Position numbers and translations under genes: made by a program | In this document: one piece after another, positions 8,222-15,271 of the stretch | Position numbering within the stretch: position 1 is the stretch's first letter | How the letters are laid out: each line of letters starts with the position of its first letter | Origin: Micromonospora sp. WMMD961 | GTDB lineage: Bacteria > Actinomycetota > Actinomycetes > Mycobacteriales > Micromonosporaceae | Direction: 5' to 3' | Length of the DNA stretch: 64,000 nucleotides | Assembly (NCBI RefSeq): GCF_029626145.1 | Contig: NZ_JARUBJ010000002.1 | Location: forward strand, 5,677,501-5,741,500 | Notes under the pieces: generated by a model | Databases searched by the model: none | Seen by the model: the letters and a program-made list of their open reading frames with translations, nothing else | Told to the model about the DNA's origin: nothing

Positions 8222-8259
8222 CCGTGGCCGGCGCCCCGGTCGCGGGGCACCGGCCACGG
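8222..8259 (+). terminator. Hairpin terminator
   Basis: A 17-bp stem with one mismatch (8222-8238 pairing 8243-8259) and loop GTCG begins five bases after the stop of the secreted hydrolase. A GC-rich stem without a U-tract is typical for this genome. Confidence 0.75.
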
Positions 8260-8334
8260 CTACGTCGCCGGGCGTACACCTGATGTCGTCGGTGGTCGGA
8301 CGACCCGGCCGAGGTCGGCGGGCAGCATCGCGGT

Positions 8335-8850
8335 ATGCCTCGGATCCCACCCACGGCCCGCAAGGCGCTGCTCACCCTGCATCTGGTCACCTCGCTGGGC
8401 TGGCTCGGCGCCGACCTGGTGCTGCTCACCCTCGGCATCGCCGTGCAGCGGGGTGGCGACCCGGCCGTCTTCTACCCGGTCGGCGCGGTGGTCGGCACCG
8501 TCCTGTTCGCGCCGTTGAGTGTCCTGGTCTGGCTGATCGGTGTCGCCAGCGCGCTGCTCACACCGTGGGGCCTGCTGCGTTACCGGTGGGTGTTGGTCAA
8601 GCTCGTGCTCACCACCGTGATGGTCGGACTGGTGCTGTTCCTGCTCACCCCGAACCTGCGACACGCCGCAGCACTGGGCGCCGCCCTGCCCGACCGGGAT
8701 CGCGCCGACCTGGTCATCGCGCCGGCGGTGTCGACCAGCCTCATGATCATCGCGACGGCGCTGTCCACCTACAAGCCGTGGGGCCGACGGCAGGTCACCC
8801 GGACGACGACCGCGAGCAGCGCCCGCAACTCGGCGCCCAGGGTGCCCTGA
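8335..8850 (+). CDS. DUF2269-like integral membrane protein
   Basis: 171-residue protein with four predicted membrane helices: about 10-34 (LLTLHLVTSLGWLGADLVLL), 45-73, 82-104 and 118-138, then a short basic Arg/Thr/Ser tail. The N-terminal HLVTSLGWLGAD resembles the conserved start of the DUF2269 family, whose function is unknown; a conserved His in the first helix of such proteins sometimes suggests haem binding, but nothing here proves it. It is monocistronic and convergent with the SRPBCC gene at 9029. Confidence 0.75.
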   Translation: MPRIPPTARKALLTLHLVTSLGWLGADLVLLTLGIAVQRGGDPAVFYPVGAVVGTVLFAPLSVLVWLIGVASALLTPWGLLRYRWVLVKLVLTTVMVGLVLFLLTPNLRHAAALGAALPDRDRADLVIAPAVSTSLMIIATALSTYKPWGRRQVTRTTTASSARNSAPRVP

Positions 8851-8876
8851 CCGCGCCATGATCGCGCTGCAACCAT

Positions 8877-8914
8877 GATGTAGTGGTCTCCTCACGCTCC
8901 GAGGCCACTACATC
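8877..8914. repeat. Inverted repeat between convergent genes
   Basis: GATGTAGTGGTCTC (8877-8890) and GAGGCCACTACATC (8901-8914) pair over 14 bp with one G-T, around a ten-base loop. CATGAT motifs flank both sides and recall the family A elements, but the arm sequence is different. Position between two convergent stop codons fits a bidirectional terminator. Confidence 0.65.
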
Positions 8915-8941
8915 CATGATGAAGCGTGACCTTGGGATCTT

Positions 8942-9025
8942 GTGCGGACCCGCGCGCTCGGCACGGACCCGGGCGCTCGGCACGGACCCGGGCGCTCGAC
9001 ACGGACCCGCGCGCTCGGCACGGGT
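8942..9025. repeat. 19-bp tandem repeat array
   Basis: Four copies plus a partial fifth of a 19-base unit, GCACGGACCCGGGCGCTCG, at 8942, 8961, 8980, 8999 and 9018. The central copies are identical and the outer ones differ at one or two positions. It occupies the 3' flank of the SRPBCC gene, beginning just after that gene's stop codon on the opposite strand. Copy number could vary between strains. Confidence 0.85.
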
Positions 9026-9028
9026 GGG

Positions 9029-9496
9029 TCAGGCGGCGGGCGGGGGGTTGTCGGCGCGGTCGAGGGCCGCGCCCAGCCGGGTGGCCAGGGCGAGGTGGGC
9101 GGCTCGGGCCTGGCGAAACGCGTAGCGGAACAGCGGCGTCGGCGCGGTCAGAGTGATCTCCACGTCGATCCGGACCAGGCCGTCCGGCTCGGCGCGCAGC
9201 CGGGTGTGGTTGCGTACCGTGGTGGCCGGCCACTGGCGGGCCACCATGACGATCTCGTCGGCCTCGCTGATCAGCACGTCCGCGTGGTAGGTGGTCCGGA
9301 GGCGCAGCGGCCCGGCCGCCAACCGGTCGTTGATCGTGTAGCTGGCCTGGGCGCCGGGACGGGGTGGCACCCGGCGGACCCGGACGATGAGCGGGTGCAG
9401 CTCGCCCTGCCGGGTCAGGTCGCTGAGCAGCGCCGCCGCCTCGGCGGGTGAGCACCGGGCCTGGACGGTGTAGCTGAAGGTATCGCTGCTGAGCAC
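9029..9496 (-). CDS. SRPBCC (START-like) family protein
   Basis: 155-residue cytoplasmic protein from GTG at 9496, chosen because GGGAG lies five bases upstream; an in-frame ATG at 9607 would add 37 poorly structured residues. The sequence runs as a START-like helix-grip: SYTVQARCSPAEAAALLSD at the N-terminus, alternating strands (RVRRVPPRPGAQASYTIND, LRLRTTYHADVLIS, HTRLRAEPDGLVRIDVEITL), then a long C-terminal helix (FRQARAAHLALATRLGAAL). Such proteins bind hydrophobic ligands or act as polyketide cyclases or coenzyme Q-like factors. No ligand can be proposed from context; the neighbouring kinase is divergently transcribed. Confidence 0.75.
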   Translation of the reverse strand: MLSSDTFSYTVQARCSPAEAAALLSDLTRQGELHPLIVRVRRVPPRPGAQASYTINDRLAAGPLRLRTTYHADVLISEADEIVMVARQWPATTVRNHTRLRAEPDGLVRIDVEITLTAPTPLFRYAFRQARAAHLALATRLGAALDRADNPPPAA

Positions 9497-9655
9497 ACCG
9501 TCTCCCGCCGCCGTTGGTCGCCCGATCGTCCCGTACCGATGTCTGGCTGGCAACGCCTCCGGGGGCGGACCCGGCGCGATCGGACACCACGTCACCGGCT
9601 GTCGCATTAGGGTCGTTCAAGAAGAAAACCCCCAACCGCGTCGGAGGCGGACACC

Positions 9656-10651
9656 ATGGACGGCGACGATCCGGCGGGCGGCCACGTGATGGTCTTCGCG
9701 CCCACTCCACAGCTGACGGTGACTGTGGACCAGCCCAACGAACACCCCGAGCTGCACCTGCACCCCGGCGGGCAGGGCGTCTGGCAGGCCCGGATGGTGA
9801 TCTCCCTCGGTGTCGACGTGGTGCTCTGCGCCGCCCTCGGCGGTGAGATCGGCCAGGTGTTGGAGCCGCTCCTGGTCAGCGAGGGCGTCGACCTGAAGGT
9901 GGTGGTCCGTGACTCCGGCAGCGGCGGGTACGTGCACGACCGCCGGGGCGGATCCCGGCAGGAGATCGCCGACGTACCCGGGCAGCCGTTGAGCCGACAC
10001 GAACTCGACGAGCTGTACAACCTCGCCCTCGGGGAGGGCCTGCGGGCGGCGGTGAGCATCCTCAGCGGACCGAACGCGCCGTGGCTCGTCCCCGCCGACC
10101 TGTACCGGCGTTTCGCTGCGGACCTCGGCGCGAACGGCGGTCGGGTGGTGGTCGACCTCTCCGGCGATCATCTCTCCGCGGTGCTGGAGAGCGGCGTGTT
10201 CTTCCTCAAGGTGAGCCACGAGGAGTTGATCCGCGACGGCCGCGCCCGCACCGACGACAGCGTGGAACTGACCCGGGCCATGTACGAGCTGCACGCGGCC
10301 GGTGCCGAGACGGTGGTGGTGAGCCGGGCCGACCAGCCGGCGCTCGCGCTCATCGACGGGGAACTGTTCGAGGTCGAGATGCCCCGCCTGGAGGCCGCCG
10401 ACCCGCGTGGCGCGGGCGACTCGATGACCGCCGGGGTCGCCGCCATCGTGGCCAGCGGCGGGGACATCCGGACCGCCATCCGGACCGGCGCTGCGGCCGG
10501 CGCGCTGAACGTGACCCGGCACGGCCTGGGTACCGGGCGGCTGGACTCGATCAACGGCCTGGTGGATCGGGTCCGACTGGTGCCGGCGGACAGCCGGCAA
10601 CAGGAGCGGACCACCCCCGACGAGTTGGCCGACCGGGTGGTCGACCGATGA
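9656..10651 (+). CDS. PfkB-family sugar kinase (1-phosphofructokinase-like)
   Basis: 331-residue ribokinase-superfamily enzyme expected to phosphorylate a sugar or sugar phosphate with ATP. The N-terminal part contains the glycine-rich HPGGQGVWQARMVISLG motif typical of hexose-phosphate kinases (usually GGKGxN). The C-terminal signature ADPRGAGDSMTAGV includes the catalytic base Asp255 and the anion hole. The lid contact residues near the N-terminus are less conserved than in FruK or LacC, so the substrate is not assignable. It overlaps surE by four bases (ATGA), suggesting coupled translation. The ATG at 9656 follows GGAGGCGG at good spacing. Confidence 0.85.
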   Translation: MDGDDPAGGHVMVFAPTPQLTVTVDQPNEHPELHLHPGGQGVWQARMVISLGVDVVLCAALGGEIGQVLEPLLVSEGVDLKVVVRDSGSGGYVHDRRGGSRQEIADVPGQPLSRHELDELYNLALGEGLRAAVSILSGPNAPWLVPADLYRRFAADLGANGGRVVVDLSGDHLSAVLESGVFFLKVSHEELIRDGRARTDDSVELTRAMYELHAAGAETVVVSRADQPALALIDGELFEVEMPRLEAADPRGAGDSMTAGVAAIVASGGDIRTAIRTGAAAGALNVTRHGLGTGRLDSINGLVDRVRLVPADSRQQERTTPDELADRVVDR

Positions 10652-11475
10652 CCCTGCGGGTGCTCATCACCAACGACGACGGCATCGCTGCGCCGGGCAT
10701 CCAGGCACTCGCCTGGGCGGCCGTGCAGCGCGGCCTGGACGTGGTGGTCGCCGCGCCGCTGGAGGAGGCGAGCGGCACCAGCGCCGCGATGAGCGCCATG
10801 GAACGGGATGGACGGGTCGTCGTGAACGACCACCCGCTACCGGACCTCGCGGGAGTGCCGGCGTACGGAGTCGGCGGCTCCCCCGGCTTCATCACGCTGA
10901 TCGCCCTGCACGGCGCGTTCGGCCCACCGCCGTCGGTGGTGCTTTCCGGCATCAACCGTGGCGCCAACGCCGGCCGAGCGGTGCTGCACTCGGGAACGGT
11001 GGGGGCCGCGTTCACCGCGGCCACGAACGGGTGCCGCGCGATGGCGGTCTCCCTCGACGTGCTCTCCGCGGGTGAGGCGACCGCGGCGAGCGGCGGCGCT
11101 GCCGTGGATGCCGCCGCCCGGGTACGGGACGCCGAACGGCACTGGAGCACCGCCGCGCGGGTCGCGCTGGATCTGCTCCCCCGGTTGACCTCCGCGCCGA
11201 TCGAGAGCGTGCTGAACGTGAACGCACCGGACCTGCCGCACGAGCGGCTGCGCGGCGTGCGTCGGGGCGCGCTGGCCAGCTTCGGTCAGGTGCAGATGAC
11301 GGTGGCCGAATCCGGCCACGGCTTCGTGCGTACCTCGCTGGAGGAGCCGGGGCAGGCCGCGCAGCCCGGCACGGACGTGGCGTTGCTGGCCGCCGGGTAC
11401 GCCTCGGTGACGGCCATCCGGGCGGTCAGCGAGGCGACCGACGTCGACCTGACCGGGCTGGACGAACAACCGTGA
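10648..11475 (+). CDS. surE: 5'/3'-nucleotidase SurE
   Basis: 275-residue SurE nucleotidase removing phosphate from nucleoside monophosphates (and in some bacteria short polyphosphate). Metal-site residues are in the expected places: NDDG at 9-12 (Asp10, Asp11), Ser42 in EASGTSAA, and Asn103 in SGINRGANAG, followed by LHSGTVGAAF. The length is typical. The start codon overlaps the stop of the PfkB kinase (ATGA at 10648-10651), so the two are probably co-translated; a sugar kinase plus nucleotidase pairing hints at sugar or nucleotide-phosphate turnover. Residues about 130-160 hold an Ala/Gly-rich insertion (AGEATAASGGAAVDAAARV) not typical of SurE. Confidence 0.93.
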   Translation: MTLRVLITNDDGIAAPGIQALAWAAVQRGLDVVVAAPLEEASGTSAAMSAMERDGRVVVNDHPLPDLAGVPAYGVGGSPGFITLIALHGAFGPPPSVVLSGINRGANAGRAVLHSGTVGAAFTAATNGCRAMAVSLDVLSAGEATAASGGAAVDAAARVRDAERHWSTAARVALDLLPRLTSAPIESVLNVNAPDLPHERLRGVRRGALASFGQVQMTVAESGHGFVRTSLEEPGQAAQPGTDVALLAAGYASVTAIRAVSEATDVDLTGLDEQP

Positions 11476-11491
11476 CGGGTGGCCGGTGCGC

Positions 11492-11854
11492 TCAGGCGCC
11501 GGGCAGCACCTCGGGGGTGGCGGCACCGGCGAAGTAGGGCTCCGGGGCACCGAACAGGCCGAGCAGGCCGGTCACCCAGAGCTGCCGGTGCACGAACCGG
11601 CTCGGTTCGGTGACCACCAGCTTGACGTCGCTGACCTCAGCCGTCTGGAAGCCGGCGACCATGGCGCTGATGCCGACGGAGTCGATGAAGGTGACCAGCC
11701 TCATGTTGAGCTCGATGCGCAGGGGTCGGCCCTTGGCCAGCACCTCCGCGATCGCTTCGCGCACCTCGTACGCTGTGTCTACGTCGATCTCACCCCGCGG
11801 GGCGATCTCCACGACACCACCGGACAAAACCGACTTCACGATCGACAGGCTCAC
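11492..11854 (-). CDS. STAS-domain anti-sigma factor antagonist
   Basis: 120-residue SpoIIAA/RsbV-like protein. The GTG start at 11854 is preceded by GGTGGAGGTG; the longer frame to 11980 lacks a ribosome site. The STAS fold is clear: VVEIAPRGEIDVDTAYEVREAI, then LRIELNMRLVTFIDSVGISAMVAGFQ, with Ser59 in the FIDSVG loop as the expected phosphorylation site for a kinase anti-sigma factor. It would free a SigB/SigF-type sigma factor when unphosphorylated. No partner kinase or sigma gene is adjacent. The region beyond about residue 85 (KLVVTEPSRFVHRQLWVTGLLGLF) follows the family. An AT-rich promoter lies upstream. Confidence 0.85.
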   Translation of the reverse strand: MSLSIVKSVLSGGVVEIAPRGEIDVDTAYEVREAIAEVLAKGRPLRIELNMRLVTFIDSVGISAMVAGFQTAEVSDVKLVVTEPSRFVHRQLWVTGLLGLFGAPEPYFAGAATPEVLPGA

Positions 11855-12242
11855 GCGAGCACCTCCACCCGCCCGTCCCCCGGGCGCCTCATCAGTACGC
11901 GGGCCGCGACCGAGAGTATTCCTCCAACGGCCTCGGTCGCCACCCCTCGGGATGAGCAATTCGCGGATCCGAGCCCACAAAGGGGCCCATATCCGTACTT
12001 TTCAGTATCTGATTACTCAACACTTTTCGTTATCTGCGCCTCGCCGATCATGTCGTAGCCGACGCGTCGCCGGACCAGGGTAGCCGTCCGGGCCCGGCAC
12101 GCCCGACAACCGGCCCACGACGTACACCTATCCCGTGTGCGACCGGCGTGTCGTCCGCGACCGCCCGCCCCGATCGGTGCCCATGGTTGCCGACCCGTCC
12201 TAGCATCGGCCGGGACACCCCCCGTGACGGAGAGGACCTTCA
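11855..12242. other. Divergent intergenic region between STAS gene and small lipoprotein
   Basis: Holds the AT-rich promoter for the leftward STAS gene (listed separately). On the right side, a TAGCAT at 12201-12206 is a possible -10 for the small lipoprotein at 12243, which is preceded by GGAGAGG. No other gene is evident. Confidence 0.5.
11992..12020 (-). promoter_or_regulatory. Candidate promoter of the STAS gene with repeated GAAAAGT
   Basis: On the minus strand TTGAGT (12015-12020) and TACGGA (11992-11997) are 17 bases apart. The heptamer GAAAAGT occurs twice on the same strand, at 12022-12028 and 11997-12003, 25 bases apart and flanking the -35 and spacer. This is the most AT-rich patch in the first 20 kb. 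The repeats may be regulator half-sites. Confidence 0.5.
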
Positions 12243-12386
12243 ATGATCAAGCGACTTGCCGGGCTGGCTGGAGTCGGCGTCCTGCTTGCCCTCGTACTGG
12301 CCTGCGGTTTCGGCGGTGGCGACGGGGATGACGACGATGACGACGACGATTTCGCCCGAGGCGTTGCGGCAGTGGCGGTGCGCTGA
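12243..12386 (+). CDS. Tiny Asp-rich lipoprotein
   Basis: 47 residues, below normal gene-calling length. The ATG at 12243 follows GGAGAGG at suitable spacing. A basic start (MIKR) leads to a hydrophobic stretch ending in VLACGFGGG, which fits a lipobox with Cys at residue 22 as the lipidation site. The mature part has GDGDDDDDDDD, a run of eight consecutive Asp, then FARGVAAVAVR. Codon use follows the local third-position GC bias except where GAC and GAT alternate. Such an acidic lipid-anchored peptide could bind divalent cations at the cell surface. I recognise no family. The next gene, at 12515, encodes a one-TM protein. Confidence 0.6.
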   Translation: MIKRLAGLAGVGVLLALVLACGFGGGDGDDDDDDDDFARGVAAVAVR

Positions 12387-12514
12387 CTTCTCGGCGCGCC
12401 GGGTTTGCGCCCGGGCACCCCTGGGCACTGGCGGGGTAGGCGAACCGTGACGCGCTGAACAGACGCCGAAGTCCGAAGTGGCCGGCGGCTTCGGCACCCG
12501 AGGAGGTAACCACG

Positions 12515-12913
12515 ATGTTCGGAACCAACCTGCTGGACCGCCGCAGCAAGCCGGAGCGGATCGCGGACCTGGCCTGGGAACACCTGGCCTCCGCTGTCAG
12601 CCACGCCGGAGACAGTGTGCGGGACACCGCGCGGTCGGCCCGTCGCAACAGCGGCGACCTCGCCGATGGAGCCGGTGACCTGGTGGGCTCCGCGGCCGAG
12701 GAGGCGCGCCGTCGCGCCTCGTTGGCCTTCGACGCACTCGCCGGTCGCCAACCGGCTCTGCCCTGGACACTGCTGATCGGTGCGGCTCTGGTCGGCGCGG
12801 CGGTCGGGTGGGCCGTCGGTTCCGCCGCGCGGGCCGCCGGCAGCCGGGACGACTCCCCCGTCGACGACGTGGAGTTCGTCGACGTCGACCGCCCCAACTC
12901 CCCGGCGGTCTGA
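12515..12913 (+). CDS. Single-pass membrane protein, function unknown
   Basis: 132 residues with a good GAGGAGG ribosome site. Residues 1-75 are an amphipathic, highly charged helix-rich segment (ERIADLAWEHLASAVSHAGDSVRDTARSARRN) that resembles apolipoprotein-like or YtxH-type helical repeats. A membrane helix spans about 86-110 (PWTLLIGAALVGAAVGWAVGSAA), followed by an acidic tail (DDSPVDDVEFVDVDRP). This layout suits a membrane-tethered stress-type protein with a cytoplasmic helical domain. A strong terminator follows. No enzyme motif is visible. Confidence 0.75.
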   Translation: MFGTNLLDRRSKPERIADLAWEHLASAVSHAGDSVRDTARSARRNSGDLADGAGDLVGSAAEEARRRASLAFDALAGRQPALPWTLLIGAALVGAAVGWAVGSAARAAGSRDDSPVDDVEFVDVDRPNSPAV

Positions 12914-12940
12914 CCACCACGCTCCCCCGCACCGCATCCC

Positions 12941-12976
12941 ACGGGCCCCGATCGACCCAGGTCGAACGGGGCCCGT
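12941..12976 (+). terminator. Hairpin terminator
   Basis: ACGGGCCCCGATCGACC (12941-12957) pairs with 12960-12976 over 17 bp with one mismatch and a two-base loop. It lies 28 bases after the one-TM gene's stop codon. Confidence 0.8.
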
Positions 12977-13280
12977 ACCGCTGAGGTCGGTACGGGGTGG
13001 GGCCGGTCCGCCGGGTGCCGGACCCCTCAGGCGGCCCGGCGGACCGGTGCTCGGGTGGTGGTGATGGTGGTGGTGGTGGGGCACACCCCGGGGGACGGGG
13101 TCGACCGATCGGGAACGCCGTGGCCCGGGGGACGGGCACGACGCCGGGGACGGACGGAGCTGCCCTGGCTCCACCACCCGACGCGACGGCTCCCGCGATC
13201 GAGGAACGCAATTACCGTAACCGAAACACGCTCGTGATGGAAGCGCTCCCATGGACGGACATCATCGAGCATCCGTGCCG

Positions 13281-13311
13281 TCACCCATTCCGGGCGAGGA
13301 CGGTTCACCCG
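13281..13311 (+). promoter_or_regulatory. 31-bp conserved upstream motif, copy 1
   Basis: This 31-base segment contains TCACCC, then TTCCGGGCGAG, ACG and TTCACCCG, and matches 18195-18225 at 28 of 31 positions. The core is an inverted repeat, CCGGGCGA, seven bases, TCACCCGG. It lies 83 bases upstream of the BON gene start. A transcription factor site is the simplest reading. Confidence 0.7.
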
Positions 13312-13393
13312 GTGCGGCGGCAGGTTCGACGTCGGCGGGCCTCCGGCTGCGAATCGCCGCCCGGTTCGCCATCGGAGCACGGGAGGAGGACAG

Positions 13394-14080
13394 ATGGCCA
13401 TCGCGGAGATCAGCCGCACCGACCAGGACATCCAGTCCGCCGTACTCGACGAGCTGACCTGGGAACCGCGGGTGCAGCCGCACGAGATCGGCGTGACCGT
13501 CGCCGAGGGCGTCGTCACGCTGACCGGCCGGGTGGACAGCTATGCGAAGAAGTGGGCTGCCGAACGCGCCGCGCACCGGGTCGCCCAGGTCCGGGCCGTC
13601 GCCAACGACCTGGCCGTACAACTGGCCACCGGCGCGGAGCGCACCGACCGCGACCTGGCCGCCGCCGCCAGCCACGCACTGGAATGGGATGCGTTCGTGC
13701 CCATCGAGAAGCTCCAGGTCACCGTCTCGGCCGGTTGGGTGACGCTGCACGGCGACGTCGAGTGGGAGTACCAGCGCCGCGCCGCCGAACGGGCGGTCGG
13801 CCGGCTGACCGGCGTACGCGGGGTGAGCAACGGCATCGCCGTCCAACCGGCCGCCGCGCCGGACGGTCGAAACCTGGCCGAGCGGATCGTCGACGCCCTC
13901 GCCCGAGCCGGGGCGACCGAGGCCGAACGGATCAGCGTCCGGGTGCACGGCGACACGGCGGTGCTCGCCGGACTGGTGCACTCGATGCCCGAGCGGGCCG
14001 AGGTCGAGCAGGTGGCGTGGTCCGCGCCCGGCATCCGCGAGGTGCAGAACCACATCGCGGTCACCCCGGTGCTGCGTTGA
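13394..14080 (+). CDS. Triple BON-domain protein (OsmY-like)
   Basis: 228 residues, no signal peptide, GGAGGAGG ribosome site. Three consecutive BON domains occupy about 10-75, 80-148 and 155-228. Each has the characteristic VTVxxGxVTLxGxV strand pattern: GVTVAEGVVTLTGRV, QVTVSAGWVTLHGDV and SVRVHGDTAVLAGLV, followed by a helix and a closing GVxxVxNxI strand. BON domains bind phospholipid or stabilise the envelope, and in actinomycetes such proteins often belong to dormancy or redox-stress regulons alongside alcohol dehydrogenases and universal stress proteins. The shared upstream motif with the dehydrogenase operon at 18300 supports such a link here, by inference. Confidence 0.88.
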   Translation: MAIAEISRTDQDIQSAVLDELTWEPRVQPHEIGVTVAEGVVTLTGRVDSYAKKWAAERAAHRVAQVRAVANDLAVQLATGAERTDRDLAAAASHALEWDAFVPIEKLQVTVSAGWVTLHGDVEWEYQRRAAERAVGRLTGVRGVSNGIAVQPAAAPDGRNLAERIVDALARAGATEAERISVRVHGDTAVLAGLVHSMPERAEVEQVAWSAPGIREVQNHIAVTPVLR

Positions 14081-14168
14081 GCGAGCGACTGGCGAGCGCT
14101 GAGTAGACGCTGTGCGGGCGGCCAGCGCCGGGTGGGCGCTGCGCGAGCCATCGGCGAGTGGAAACCAC

Positions 14169-14201
14169 CCGGGGTGGGTGAGTCCGCCTCACCCACCCCG
14201 G
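14169..14201 (+). terminator. Perfect 14-bp hairpin before the peroxiredoxin gene
   Basis: CCGGGGTGGGTGAG (14169-14182) pairs perfectly with 14188-14201 around loop TCCGC. It ends 15 bases before the peroxiredoxin ATG. It may terminate the BON transcript, or lie in the leader of the redox operon and affect its translation, since it abuts the ribosome-site region. Confidence 0.6.
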
Positions 14202-14216
14202 GAGCAGGCTGGAGGC

Positions 14217-14714
14217 ATGAGTGATCCGAACGGGTTGATCCAACCGGGACACGCCGCCCCCGGCTTCACCCTGCCGGCCACCCCGGACGGGGACCTGGTG
14301 GGGCCTGAGCAGTTCCGGGGCCGACCGGTCGTGCTCGCCTTCTACCCCGCCGACTGGAGCCCGGTCTGCGGTGACCAGATGTCGCTCTACCAGTCCGCGG
14401 CACCCGTCTTCGCGCAGTACCAGGCGGTCGTGCTCGGCCTCTCGGTGGACGGCATCTGGTCGCACCGGGCGTTCGCGCAGAGCCAGGGCATCGAGTTCCC
14501 ACTGCTGGCCGACTTCGAGCCCAAGGGAGAGGTGGCCCGTGCCTACGGCGCGTACCAGCCGCGGGGTGAGGCCGCCCGCGCGCTCGTGGTCCTCGACCCG
14601 GCCGGGACGGTGGCCTGGAGCTACCTCTCGCCGCCCGAGGTGAACCCGGGCGCCGACGGCATCTTCGACGCACTGGACCAACTCGCCGCCGACCGGAAGG
14701 TGACGACCGGATGA
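14217..14714 (+). CDS. Single-cysteine peroxiredoxin (AhpC/TSA family)
   Basis: 165-residue thioredoxin-fold peroxidase expected to reduce peroxides in the cytoplasm. The start ATG at 14217 has GGAGG very close and a second GGAG at better spacing. The signature FYPADWSPVCGDQ places the peroxidatic Cys at 51. No other cysteine occurs in the protein, so an external thiol must resolve the sulfenic acid. LSVDGIWSHRAFAQSQGIEFPLLAD is the usual second half. The stop codon overlaps the ATG of the DsbA-like gene (ATGA), which makes that protein the obvious candidate reductant. The fold is clear; the subclass (AhpE-like or PrxQ-like) is not certain. Confidence 0.88.
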   Translation: MSDPNGLIQPGHAAPGFTLPATPDGDLVGPEQFRGRPVVLAFYPADWSPVCGDQMSLYQSAAPVFAQYQAVVLGLSVDGIWSHRAFAQSQGIEFPLLADFEPKGEVARAYGAYQPRGEAARALVVLDPAGTVAWSYLSPPEVNPGADGIFDALDQLAADRKVTTG

Positions 14715-15259
14715 CCACGCCACTGCAGGTCACCGCCCGACTCCGGGATCCGGTGACCGCCGAGGACCACGTCCGAGGGCCGGCCGACGCCGCGGTCACC
14801 GTCGTCGAGTACGGCGACTTCCAGTGCCAGTTCTGCGGTGCGGCGTACCCGAATCTGCACGAGTTGTTGCGGCAGCGGGCCGACACCGTACGGCTGGTCT
14901 ACCGGTACTTCCCGATCGCCAACGTGCACCCGTACGCCGAACGCGCCGCCGAGACGGCCGAGGCCGCCGGGGTGCGGGGGCGGTTCTGGGAGATGCACGA
15001 CTGGCTCTACGAGCACCAGGACCAGCTCGACCCGGTGCACCTCTCGCTCGGTGTCGAGCAGGTCGGGTTGCCCCCGGAGGAGTTGAACGCCGAGGTGGAG
15101 GCCCGTGCGCACGCGGACCGCGTACGCCGGGACTTCGTGGGCGGCATCCGCAGCGGAGTGAACGGCACACCCACCCTGTTCGTCAACGGCGTCCGGCACG
15201 ACGGCGGCTACGACCTGCCCGACCTGCTGACGGCCGTGGACGCCGCCGGCAACGCCTGA
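14711..15259 (+). CDS. DsbA-like thioredoxin-fold oxidoreductase
   Basis: 182-residue cytoplasmic DsbA-family protein (no signal peptide or membrane anchor). The redox motif CQFC is at 39-42 after VTVVEYGDFQ, and the cis-proline loop is NGTPTLFVNGVRHDG near residue 152. A helical insertion domain (about 60-140) separates the two halves, as in DsbA and NhaA-linked family members. No other Cys is present. It is translationally coupled to the single-Cys peroxiredoxin. A role in reducing or resolving that enzyme, or in disulfide isomerisation under oxidative stress, follows from the pairing rather than from direct evidence. Confidence 0.87.
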   Translation: MTTPLQVTARLRDPVTAEDHVRGPADAAVTVVEYGDFQCQFCGAAYPNLHELLRQRADTVRLVYRYFPIANVHPYAERAAETAEAAGVRGRFWEMHDWLYEHQDQLDPVHLSLGVEQVGLPPEELNAEVEARAHADRVRRDFVGGIRSGVNGTPTLFVNGVRHDGGYDLPDLLTAVDAAGNA

Positions 15260-15271
15260 CCGCCGACCCGC

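Larger units (their letters stand above)
12914..13393. other. Long upstream region of the BON-domain gene
   Basis: Contains the terminator at 12941-12976, a GGT-rich simple repeat (about 13055-13080, GGTGGTGGTGATGGTGGTGG), a patch with lower GC near 13205-13245, and the 31-bp motif at 13281-13311 shared with the dehydrogenase operon. No gene is supported. Confidence 0.6.

Noticed and set aside
11857..11980. N-terminal extension of the STAS protein to 11980
   Set aside because: Ribosome site and family length both support GTG 11854; the extension is Arg/Gly-rich.
13055..13080. GGT-rich simple repeat as a possible encoded Gly/Val or His-rich peptide
   Set aside because: No start or ribosome site; treated as a simple-sequence tract in an intergenic region.
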